The notes under the pieces were generated by a model. It ran no database searches. It was not told the DNA's origin and saw only the letters and a program-made list of their open reading frames with translations. Made by a program: the position numbers and the translations under genes. DNA of 64,000 nucleotides from Paraphysomonas bandaiensis. Its lineage: Eukaryota > Chrysophyceae. Where the stretch lies: assembly GCA_965644295.1 (NCBI GenBank), contig CBFFRP010000405.1:142741-206740 (forward strand). Reading direction: 5' to 3'. Shown here piece by piece: positions 28,444 through 38,054 of this stretch (its first letter is position 1; each line of letters starts with the position of its first letter).

Positions 28444-29753
28444 ATGGAACTTCTTGAAAGAGCGAGAAAGGGAATGTCAGACTCGGAGAAGAGTTTGCTC
28501 AGTGGTGGTATTGCTGGGTCTGTTGGCAAGACGTGTACAGCTCCCTTAAGTAGAATAACAGTTTTGCTGCAAGTGAGCGCCGGACGCCTCAGTCCACAAG
28601 ACTCCTACGGTATGTCGTCGTTGACCCGAACTTGGACGGCAATTCATAAGGAGGAGGGTTTTCGAGCATTTTGGAAAGGAAATTTAGTGTCTATTATTCA
28701 CAGGTTCCCTTATTCAGCAATTAATTTTGCTATGTATGAAAGATTTCGTGATATGTTGTGCAAAGGAGGTAGGCTGTCGTAGAGTGCCCATTTTTGTTTC
28801 ATGATGTGTGTGACAGAGAGGCGTGTGTCTGAAACACCTCTTGTTCGCCTTGCTTGTGGAGGAGCGGCTGGGGTTGTAGCCTGTGGAGCGTGTTATCCTC
28901 TAGATCTTATTAAAACTAGGTTAATTGTAGACAAATATGGACACTACACTGGTATAATGCATGCACTTCGAAAAGTAATACAAGAGGAGGGCATTTTCGG
29001 TCTATATAGAGGTATGAGGAAGTATATGTAGCATTACCATCTAAATTTGTTTTTCCAGGGCTATCGACAGCCATAGTAGTGGTGGCACCGACCCTTGCCA
29101 TAAATTACTCAGTTTATGGCACCCTTAAAGAATACATTATACACAATAAAGTAGGCAACCTCTATTCGAATTCCACATCTCAACTTACAACTGTTGGGGG
29201 ACTTTCCTGTGGGTGCGCCTCAGGTATTACGCCCACCCTGAATAAAATATATAAACTTCTTTTCTGTGTTCTTTTTTTGCTTATCACTTACCTGTTAGGA
29301 GTGTTGTCATCTCTCCTTATGTTTCCCGTCGATCTTGTGAGGCGTCGATTACAAGTACAAGGCTTCGATCACAGCTGTACTACTATATCGAAAAAGAAAA
29401 TTAGTTGCAGTACAACAATAGGTATGTATTTTGTACAACAATAGTGATGTCTTGGTTTTTCTCACAACCTTTAATAGCCTCTAGATATGCATCCGCTTCA
29501 CTGGAAGATAGGTCCGCGGCCAGAACAAGTATTTACAAACGGCATGGCGCTCTTGCGGAGTTCTCGAACGTTTTGCGGTGAGAATGCATCTTTCTATCTT
29601 AGTTTATACTAATGGTAATTTAGTGAGAGTGGTGTCAGGGGTCTCTATCGAGGGATAGTCCCTGAACTTCTTAAAGTTACACCCATGGTTAGCATTACGT
29701 TTTGTGCATTTGAAATGTGTTCAGAAATACTAAAAACAGAATCTAGGTTATAA
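28444..29753 (+). CDS. Mitochondrial carrier (SLC25) family protein, six exons
   Basis: Inner-membrane solute carrier with three tandem repeats of about 100 residues. Exons 28444-28768, 28817-29011, 29059-29223, 29299-29421, 29478-29577 and 29624-29753 total 1038 nt (345 residues) with consistent phases. Each repeat has its signature Px[DE]xx[KR]x[KR]: TAPLSRITVLLQ (Asp replaced by Ser in repeat 1), YPLDLIKTRL and FPVDLVRRRLQVQ. These are followed by EEGFRAFWKGN, EEGIFGLYRG and GVRGLYRG. The Ser in repeat 1 is a feature of carriers near the CoA/ADP-ATP/thiamine pyrophosphate branch (SLC25A16, A42 and mcfB-like). The substrate cannot be assigned from motifs alone. Introns are about 46 to 75 nt. 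Confidence 0.93.
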
Positions 29754-30056
29754 TATTTTCTAGACTGTATTGTTAATATGTTATTAAGCGCATTTGATTT
29801 ATTCCCACTCATTTTCTTTTAGCAAGGTAGTATTCTAACTTCGTTTTCCGCAATCTAGGGTTATGTAGACTTCTCTCTATAATATTTCTGAAACCACACA
29901 TAAAGGCAATACACGTCATACTAAACTCACATTTCATAGGACGAGTTCACAGTAGATACTTCCCGTATTAGAATGTAGACATATGTGTGAGATTTGGACA
30001 CCGGATACTCCAAATGAAGAAAGCACACGCATATGTTTGCGTATATTAAGAGCTAT

Positions 30057-30178
30057 TTATATATGTTTAGTCATACGATCTAAGAGGCAAATAAAGTCGT
30101 CAAATTCACTGCTTTCGTAAACCATTGAGCCTGTTGCTGGAAACTCATCTTCTTCAGCCATCATCGGTGGGACTCCCG
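30057..30178 (-). CDS. Candidate last exon of the host gene split by the Plavaka-like transposon
   Basis: Directly outside the left end of the transposon, the minus strand is open for 40 codons to a TAA. It encodes GVPPMMAEEDEFPATGSM and a further acidic tail ending DRMTKHI. A splice acceptor (ACTCAG) precedes it at 30179-30180. Joined to the exon ending at 36485 on the far side of the transposon, it keeps the frame, giving 214 residues in all. That this is the true continuation is inference from frame, composition and splice sites. Confidence 0.45.
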
Positions 30179-30182
30179 CTGA

Positions 30183-30532
30183 GTACCTATAGGTACCTAC
30201 CTATAGGTATACCTATAGGTACTTTTATAATTAAAATCGAAGGTACCTATTAGGTACCTCTGTCTACCTATAGGTACATTTTTGAGCAATAGGTGGTACC
30301 TAAAGGTTTTCGAATAGGTACCACCTATAGCTACCCAGTATACCTATAGGTACCCCCTAATACACGTACCTATTCGTCTCCCTATAGGTGGTACCTATGA
30401 CCTCTAGATTTCCTACTGATAGGTATCCCTATTTATATTAAAATGTACCTATAGGTACTGCCTACATGTATCAATACTACCTATAGGTACTACCTAAAAA
30501 TATAATACCAATACTACCTATAGGTACTATAA
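30183..30532. repeat. Left subterminal array of ACCTATAGGT palindromes
   Basis: More than ten perfect or one-mismatch copies of ACCTATAGGT, often extended to GGTACCTATAGGTACC, at irregular spacing. They mark the left end of the transposon and are candidate transposase-binding sites. Confidence 0.85.
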
Positions 30533-30788
30533 TTAGCAATAATAAACACAGTATAATATATATATTGCAAAGTAGAAAAAGCAAGCAATGCAGATCTGTA
30601 ATCATGAATGAGTAGACAAACTATGTATTCAATTAATATAGACGGCATTAACATAGTTCGAAGTAAAAATTAACGGCAATTACTACTTAGAACCTACAAA
30701 ATACATACCACGACAAATTTGAACCACATCGTAAGCTAGCTCCCAATCACCTGCTAAGAAGTAGAAGCATTGTGCACTTCAGAAGCCT

Positions 30789-32327
30789 TCACCGCCAATC
30801 TGAAGTTAACAGGGAAGTATCGTCATTGTTCAGACTGTCGTCGTCCTTCTTCGACTTCCCCAACGTTTGAACCATACCCCAACGTTTGAACCATACTAAC
30901 CTTTCATTCTTGAAAAAATTCAAATCACTGTCACTTATCACAAGCTCACGCCGGGAATCCCGAATAGGATTCATACCGTCGGTCGCTCTGGAGCAAATTT
31001 CAGATGTCCATGCTTCTCGTGGAGGACCTAAAAGCATTTGTTGAGCCGTTGACTCAACCATGATGCTAGTCTGGTCCATAAAGGCCTCAGGATCTTCATT
31101 TTCATCGAAATCGTAGGCTCCAATCATGATGCATACTGCCTCAATGGCAGTCTGCATATATGACCCCTTGTTGTCCACTTGATACTTTCGTGGACTAATA
31201 CCTTTTCAACAGAATTACATCAATTGGCACAATATAATAAATACTTACCATTTTCCAATACTTCGGCTAATTCCCGTCTAAATGATGCAGTCGCCCACAA
31301 AGGCTGTGTGGAGAACAGCTTGGCGTGACAACATCTAATCTTGGTCTTCAAATTACACGACAATTTGCGAATATACTTCTTGACATACCTGCAATGATAT
31401 TAGAAAAAAGTAAATAATATGAGCAGTATATACTTGCACGCCGAAAATGCAGACACCACCTCACTTGCTAACAATTTTTCATCAGCTTGCAAAGCACCTT
31501 CTTTATAAGCGAGAGATAATGCCTACTAGTGTGTTATTCACAATAATAATATAATAGTAGCAGATGACTGGGCACTGTAAAATGCGATGCGGCACGATAT
31601 ATATATTATGCTGTACTGTATGATATGATATATATATAACGTAATGATACAATAATGAATGGTATAAAATATATGTTATACGATATCATAATATTTGATA
31701 TGGTTGTTCAAAAAACACAAGAGGTATCTAATACAATGATAGATATGAAATGTATAATATAACGGTGTACGATATGTTAATACATGATAAAAGGAGGATG
31801 GTATTTGATGATGTGAGGGTATACAATATATGATGATATGTGATGCTATATGATTCAAGATATGTGGCAGAGAAAACAACATGAATAACCTTGTTATGAG
31901 GAGCTTGAGTTGCAACCCCCTCCTTTGAAATCACCACCAAAATCAGCTGAATCAGTAGGTCGAAGTGCTCTTCCACTGAAACCACATCTCCTGTGTCCAG
32001 TTTAACAAAGAGACGTTCATACATCATCTCTTTGTGATAAGCACGGAATCCTGGAAGAGTGGAGAGTTTTTCGGCGCTCTGGCGTCCAATGCACAGCTCA
32101 TTCGTTGTGAGAACCGTCGCCAATATCCTGGACTGGACTTTCTTATGCCTGAAAGTCGTGTACACTGTCGAGTTGGACGAAGAGTTACATGGAGGCATCC
32201 TGGCTTCTCGAGGTGAAGCATCTGACTGTTCGGCGGCGAAGTTGTCGTCCACGATGGATTGCTGTTGACAAGGCCTTTTCTGTGCCCTCGCAGACACAGC
32301 AGATGCAGTTCGTTTTCGCAGGGGCAT
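30789..32327 (-). CDS. Second gene of the Plavaka-like transposon, multi-exon
   Basis: Exon 1 (32327 to about 31890) starts MPLRKRTASAVSARAQKR, a basic and nuclear-targeting-like beginning. It continues with KVQSRILATVL and LLIQLILVVIS. The last two exons are well supported: 31388-31249 (YVKKYIRKLSCNLKTKIRCC) and 31201-30789, which ends LLTSDWR. A middle exon near 31510-31434 is likely, but its acceptor and frame are unclear because the frame carries stops further upstream. I do not recognise the family. Its position opposite the transposase suggests an accessory protein, comparable to the second gene of CACTA elements; that is inference. Confidence 0.5.
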
Positions 32328-32640
32328 CTCAGAGTAAATTGTGGCATTAAGTCACCATGAATTCACATGTTTGAAATTCAAATATTCGCATACTCTCTGA
32401 ATATATTCACATACTCACACTTCGCCTCTTTGCTTCTTTCTTTCATATATGTAGTTATGTGATGCACTTCTTCGAAGTCAACTTCGAGAGAAGTCCAGGA
32501 AGTGTGTGCTATAATCGTGCACTCGTTTTTATATACTAGGAATTTCCTACTGTACGCACAGTACGGAGCAGAGTACAACACTGTAGTATACTGCTGTACC
32601 GTATAACAGATAGCAGTAGATACGATCGTAGCAGTATATT
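32328..32640. promoter_or_regulatory. Bidirectional promoter interval of the transposon
   Basis: The two transposon genes start 313 bp apart and point away from each other, so this interval should drive both. It lacks the ACCTATAGGT motif that fills the element's ends. No core promoter element is identified. Confidence 0.45.
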
Positions 32641-35600
32641 ATGGACAGCTTGTGGAAATGCGCAATATGTCAGGGAATATTCAGTTCAAGTCAGAGTCTG
32701 GGGAACCATGGAAGATACTGCTCGCCACTGTCTTCAGAATCAGAGATTTGTACATCAGAGCAGTATTCTAAGAAACGAAAAGCTGCATATGGACCTCAGG
32801 CTTACACTATTCATGATGATTACAATCAAGATGACAGTGGAATTGATGAGTACAGTGACTGTGAGGACTCATCAATTCCTATGTACATGTGGCAACATCA
32901 GAGACTGGAGGAAGCAAGCCCAACTGGAAATACAGAGTTTCCAATCTGTCATCCAGATTATGACGCGGAAGACAAACCACTCTCCACGTATAAGAAGCTC
33001 CAGGAAGTGTTTTACGACAAGTCTTATGGCGTGGATGCATTGGGAGCTATGAATCTTGAAAGCTTTATTGAAGCTGTCAGCACTTCGAGTAATCATAACA
33101 TGTCAGATATTTTGCTTCTCAAGTTGTATGCATTTGGAAGAAAGTGCAAGTTAAGCCGATCTACAGGAGATGCACTTCTGGAATTGATTCGCTTATTCAA
33201 ACCTTGTGAAGAACTTCCAAAATCATGGAAGACAGTTGTGTCGAATTTCAAAAAGAGAACACAACATTACAGATATGTTGAAAAGTCTATAGGTTGGCCA
33301 TCTTCGTGGGAAATGGAATCTTGGAAAATTTCTGGACAGAAACCTGACGAAATCATTGTTCGAGCACGAGACCCATTGGAAATGCTAAGTTATCTGGCCG
33401 TCGACCCGACAATTCAGTTCTCGTGGAAAGAGCACGTTCATTATGATACATTTTCCATGACAGATATTAATACTGGTGAGAACTATGTTGGTGATCTCAT
33501 GTCATCATCCTGGGCGAAGAACACGGAGCGAGTTATACGCCAAGAAAAAAATCCTGAAGGCAAATTAATGCCATGTCTACTGTATCATGACGGGGTTGCT
33601 ATGGGGCATGGTGCCAACATCAAGTCTGTGCCAGTCCTGGGGACATGCGGCAATTTCAGCGATGAGTTAATTCGGAAAAATATTGCAAAGTTTTGCTTAG
33701 GTTTTATTCCTGACATCACAAGCACGATAAGTGTCGAAGCTCTGATTTCTCATTTGATGGAACGTGGAATGAGCCGAACCGCAGCAGGGAAGGAAGTCAG
33801 GTGGTTTAACTTGCACTTGGAAAAAGAATTCTGGAGTATGGTTACGGCTCCTCTCAAAGCTGCTTCTTCTAGAGGTGCAGAGATGTATGTGTTAGGAAAG
33901 GGTTTAATTACCGTTTATACCTTTCATCCTTTTAGCATTGGAGATGACCCGGCCATCCATCGACAGTTTGGCTTATACGAAGGAAATTCCCGCTTTGCAT
34001 GTGTTACATGTGAGTATCCTCTGAGGGCCGGTGTTTTTTATAACCCAGACCTTCATCCGAGGAGAGATGGCAATGCCATTGCTGAACAGTGCCGAAATGT
34101 GAATAGTGGTCAGCTATCAGACAAAGAAGAGAAGTATGTTCGTAAGTTACTTGATAATAGATGCATCATGCCGTTTGTAAACGCCTTCCATCATGCGTTT
34201 ATGGGCTACAACAACCATTGCTTCAATAATCCTCAAGACTTATTTCACCTGTTTTGTGCTGGTATTGCAAAAAGTCTTGTTTTATGGATTCTTAGCGTTG
34301 TTGACAGTATTAGCACAACAGTAGACCGAACATTTCGAAATATTAAGGGCGTGTTGGATGCCAGACTTAAGTTGATGCCTCAGGTTCCTGATATGCCACA
34401 CGTGAATTGGACAGTCTTCAAGAAAGGCTTGATGCACATTATGAGCAATAAAAGTAAAAAGGAAAAGGGTCACTCGACTGGTTCCGGAGGTGGATATAGA
34501 TCAAGTGAATTCATCACGGCACTATTGCAACTTCTGTTTGCGGTATGTTTTTCTAAATTGTATTCTCTATATTATGTGCTTGACATCACCTTTTTACATT
34601 AGATTGGCACGGATGGTCAAGTGCTACCGACAGATACCAACTACAGTTATTGCAGCAAAAATTCACGGCACCTGCGTTTAGGCAATGTAACAAAGAAAGT
34701 GTTACAAGCAATTAAAGCCGTGCTGAACGTCTATTTTGAGTGCAAGAAAAGCTGTTTTACTGATGGTGACATCCTGAATGTGGACCGTATGTGCCACGAT
34801 ATGGTTGCTAAGGTTTTACTGGTATGGGATTTGAAACAAACACTTCTTGGTAACCAGCCATCAAGTCCATTAATGCGCAAACTCCATTCTGTAATGCATC
34901 TTTCACTTAATATTTCCATGTTTGGGGCATTATCAAAGTCTGATGCGGGTACTTGGGAATCAAGCAATCGCTATTTTACAACCGAAAACTGGCGACGCAC
35001 AAGCAGGAGGTATACTTCTTCTAATGTGGAGATGCTAACATTAGCAATATGCCAAGATCATTGTCGAGTACTTGAGTTTATAGCCGCGTGCCACACACAC
35101 GACACTGAATACATAAACTCTCTGAAGCCAGAAATTCCACCGGAGGTCGTTCTAGTTTACCCCATGAGAAATGTCAAACATGTGCGGTTATGTGTTGATG
35201 CTAACCACTCCTTGTTTATTTGTGAAGAAGAAGGAATAGAATTGGAAGAATTTATTGGACACAAGGAATTATCTAGTAACTCCCTTACTGATTTTTGTAA
35301 ACAAGCTCTTGGTGATAAGAACTGGAACTGTTTACAACGTGGTGACATCTCGTTGAAGTTAATACAGGCCCTCACCTACAATGCCAACAAAGAGAGTGGC
35401 ATTGGTAAAGGATCTCATCATGCCATGAAAGGGGCAGAGAGTCGAAAACCACGCTTTGATTTCATATGCATCCAAATGGAAAGTGGAGACATACAAGTTG
35501 CTCAAATAGTATCGATGCTTCAGTTGTCAGCGGCCAACAACACTAAATATCTCTATATTGTTCAATACATGGAAAAATGTACGACCACTATTCTTGACCC

Positions 35601-36018
35601 GTTTTCAAAATATAAGTGGGAGGTACTGCGCTACAACAGGCGACGACAACCTCAGTTTTTTCAGGATATTATTAATTTTGAAAGTATTATTGACACAGCT
35701 TTTATAATACCAGATTCTTCTTGCGATGTCGTCGTGGGTAAGCCTCAAATTTCAGATCGTTTTTGGTTTATTCCGAGGAAGTTTTTTGATCGTTGTGGGT
35801 GGGATGATTTGGATTTTATTAACTGTCATCATATAGAGGGAATGCAACAATATATCAGACAAAATAGCTCCGGTGCAATTGTTCTTGAACGTAATGTGCA
35901 TGGCCACGACAGTCATAACGCAAACAATGAGAGTGGCAGTAGTGACCACTCATCAGAATGTGATAGCAATCCCAGTACTGTTTACAGCACCGGTGACTCT
36001 TCTGACAATGACACATAA
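32641..36018 (+). CDS. Plavaka-like transposase, two exons, 1105 residues
   Basis: Exon 1 (32641-34542) and exon 2 (34603-36018) join in phase 0 across a 60-nt intron. The N-terminus is a zinc-finger-like motif (CAICQGIF, then H and C: C-x2-C-x12-H-x4-C), as is common at the start of Plavaka transposases. An acidic linker follows. The core shows the family's order of motifs: MPCLLYHDGVAM (candidate first catalytic Asp), VPVLGTCGNFSDELI, AKFCLGFIPD, a Cys pair (CVTCEYPL), and FHHAFMGYNNHCFNNPQDLF with DLFHLFCAGIAKSL. The C-terminal part has no assigned domain and ends in a Ser/Asp-rich tail. The motif layout supports a DDE/D-type transposase of the CACTA superfamily. The catalytic triad is not proven by eye. 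Confidence 0.7.
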
Positions 36019-36182
36019 TTAATGTTGCGCGCTTATTATTGATTATGATCATAGAATGCACAGCCATACTTGTTTAGTAATAATAATATATAACAAAAAA
36101 AGATATATTATACTATTCACCGCTGTGTTGCTTGCCTATGTACATTGTGAAACTTAAAACAACATCTGATGGTTCAAAACTC

Positions 36183-36484
36183 AGGTACCTACAGGTTTTC
36201 GTCTTATACCTATAGGCAACGAGTAGCACTACCTATAGATAGTACCTAATCCTTCGATACCTATAGGTGGGACTTGAGGTACCTATAGGTAGGTGCCTAA
36301 CTCTTATCACCTATAGGCAGGGTAGCTAGGTATACCTATAGGTAGTGACAGCTAGGTACCTACCTATAGGTAGGGTCCTTAGGCATGCCTATAGGTGGGT
36401 ACCTATTAGGTGGGTACCTATTAGGTAGGTACCTATTAGGTACCTGCGATGGACCTATAGGTAGGTCGAGCGACCTATAGGTAC
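36183..36484. repeat. Right subterminal array of ACCTATAGGT palindromes
   Basis: Multiple copies of ACCTATAGGT and of the longer GGTACCTATTAGGTACC type, in mirror arrangement to the left array. It ends at the host-gene border with ACCTATAGGTAC. Confidence 0.85.
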
Positions 36485-37056
36485 TAAATTCGACCCACCG
36501 ATGCATTGTAGGATCGAGTCCAGATCTCTTTACTTCCCTATTTACACTCTCTAGTGTATCGGAGTCATAAGGACAAACCATACTCGTAATTCCGGTAAGT
36601 TTGTGAACCCAAAACACACAACCGGCAAGTGTTTCCTTCACCCACTCATCCTTCTTGGTGTCCTGTGTTCTAATTACCAACATCTTTTTCTTAGATAACG
36701 CCTCTGCTCTTCGAGCAGCGGCGAGTCTTGACGCAGCAACGTCGTCATTATCAACGGACTTCTTGAATTCTAACCGCTGCATCAATTGCACCCCATCTTT
36801 TCTAAGTAAAACCGTGTTTCGTTTCTGTTTTAGGGTCATAAAGTCTTCCAGTGGCTCCAAGGCGCTTTTACCGTGTAAATATTTTCTAAGATAGGAAATG
36901 AAACGACTCGGAACAGCATAATGTCACACGATACCTTCGTCCGCTATAGAAGAAGCCTTTGGAGTAGTCACCTCGATTGCCGAATGGATCACCGAACATC
37001 ACTCTACTCTCGTGTTCGGAACAGCAACTACCCGACTCGACTTGATTGCGTTCCAT
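36485..37056 (-). CDS. Host hypothetical gene, exons 1-2, interrupted by the transposon
   Basis: Exon 1 (37056-36935) starts MERNQVESGSCCSEHESR; an in-frame ATG five codons earlier at 37071 is an alternative. A 49-nt intron (36934-36886) joins in phase to exon 2 (36885-36485). The product has a basic helical segment (ASRLAAARRAEALSKKK) and a WW-like stretch (CVFWVHKLTGITSMVCP). The family is not recognised. Without splicing the frame runs into the transposon end and reads its palindromes as NRYPPNRYPPNR-like repeats, which is clearly not native. With a splice from GTACCT at 36484 to the ACTCAG at 30179, the gene would regain an acidic C-terminus. Confidence 0.6.
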
Positions 37057-37071
37057 GATTGCAAGGCGCAC

Positions 37072-37278
37072 AACAGAGATGTAATCACGGCATTCGGCTA
37101 TATATAGGAAACTACTAAAGTCAACTGATTCAGGTGTCGATATTCCCCAAGCAAAGTTAAGTAAGTTAGTTGAATCTTTCTCTCCGTGAGGTTGGATTCA
37201 GCAAAGCAACAAAAAAAAGAAACGCATGTCCATCATCTTGTGTATGGCGCTGCTGTTTAGCGTGTATACGGTACACAC

Positions 37279-37311
<33 letters not shown>

Positions 37312-38054
37312 TGTATGTATGTATGTATGTATGTATGTATGTATGTATGTATGTATGTATGTATGTATGTATGTATGTATGTATGTATGTATGTATGTAT
37401 GTATGTATGTATGTATGTATGTATGTATGTATGTATGTATGTATGTATGTATGTATGTATGTATGTATGTATGTATGTATGTATGTATGTATGTATGTAT
37501 GTATGTATGTATGTATGTATGTATGTATGTATGTATGTATGTATGTATGTATGTATGTATGTATGTATGTATGTGTGTATGTATGTATGTATGTATGTAT
37601 GTATGTATGTATGTATGTATGTATGTATGTATGTATGTATGTATGTATGTATGTATGTATGTATGTATGTATGTATGTATGTATGTATGTATGTATGTAT
37701 GTATGTATGTATGTATGTATGTATGTATGTATGTATGTATGTATGTATTATGTATGTATGTATGTATGTATGTATGTATGTATGTATGTATGTATGTATG
37801 TATGTATGTATGTATGTATGTATGTATGTATGTATGTATGTATGTATGTATGTATGTATGTATGTATGTATGTATGTATGTATGTATGTATGTATGTATG
37901 TATGTATGTATGTATGTATGTATGTATGTTAATGTATTGGGCTGAGATGGCTGCAATAAGATAGAGGGAGGACTTGACTTTCCATTGCCATTGGGACGAA
38001 ACAATGCACATATAAATAGAACCATCATCGTCAGGATCACGATATCTATCTATA
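37072..38054. promoter_or_regulatory. Divergent promoter interval between the interrupted gene and BRR2
   Basis: The minus-strand host gene and BRR2 start here in opposite directions. Two thirds of the interval is the ATGT microsatellite. The 125 bp between the repeat and the BRR2 ATG hold the likely core promoter and leader (ACATATAAATAG near 38008 resembles a TATA element). Confidence 0.5.
37281..37929. repeat. (ATGT)n microsatellite, about 650 bp
   Basis: About 160 units of the tetranucleotide ATGT, almost perfect. There is one substitution (ATGTGTGT near 37573) and one phase slip (GTATTATG near 37747). Open frames through it encode meaningless YVCM/IHTY repeats. Confidence 0.98.

Larger units (their letters stand above)
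30183..36484 (+). mobile_element. Plavaka/CACTA-superfamily-like DNA transposon, about 6.3 kb
   Basis: Both ends carry dense arrays of the palindrome ACCTATAGGT and variants (30183-30532 and about 36183-36484). Such subterminal repeats are a hallmark of CACTA/EnSpm-type elements, where transposase binds. The outermost bases on both sides are GTACCTATAGGT in inverted orientation. Between them are a long transposase gene on the plus strand and a multi-exon gene on the minus strand. Both ends show GTAC at the border, which could be a 4-bp target duplication or part of the inverted repeat. The transposase is free of internal stops, so the element may be recent or active. Confidence 0.75.

Noticed and set aside
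30183-30532. CRISPR-like array (regularly repeated short motif)
   Set aside because: The 10-mer is palindromic and irregularly spaced without unique spacers of fixed length, occurs at both ends of a transposon, and the genome is eukaryotic.
36360-36484. C-terminal extension of the interrupted host gene with NRYPPNRYPPNR-like repeats
   Set aside because: This is the transposon's palindrome array read as protein; the native exon ends at the border at 36485.
37170-38040. Long open frames of 213-280 codons on both strands (YVCM and IHTY repeats)
   Set aside because: They are translations of the ATGT microsatellite, open on all frames because the 4-bp unit has no stop in them; not genes.
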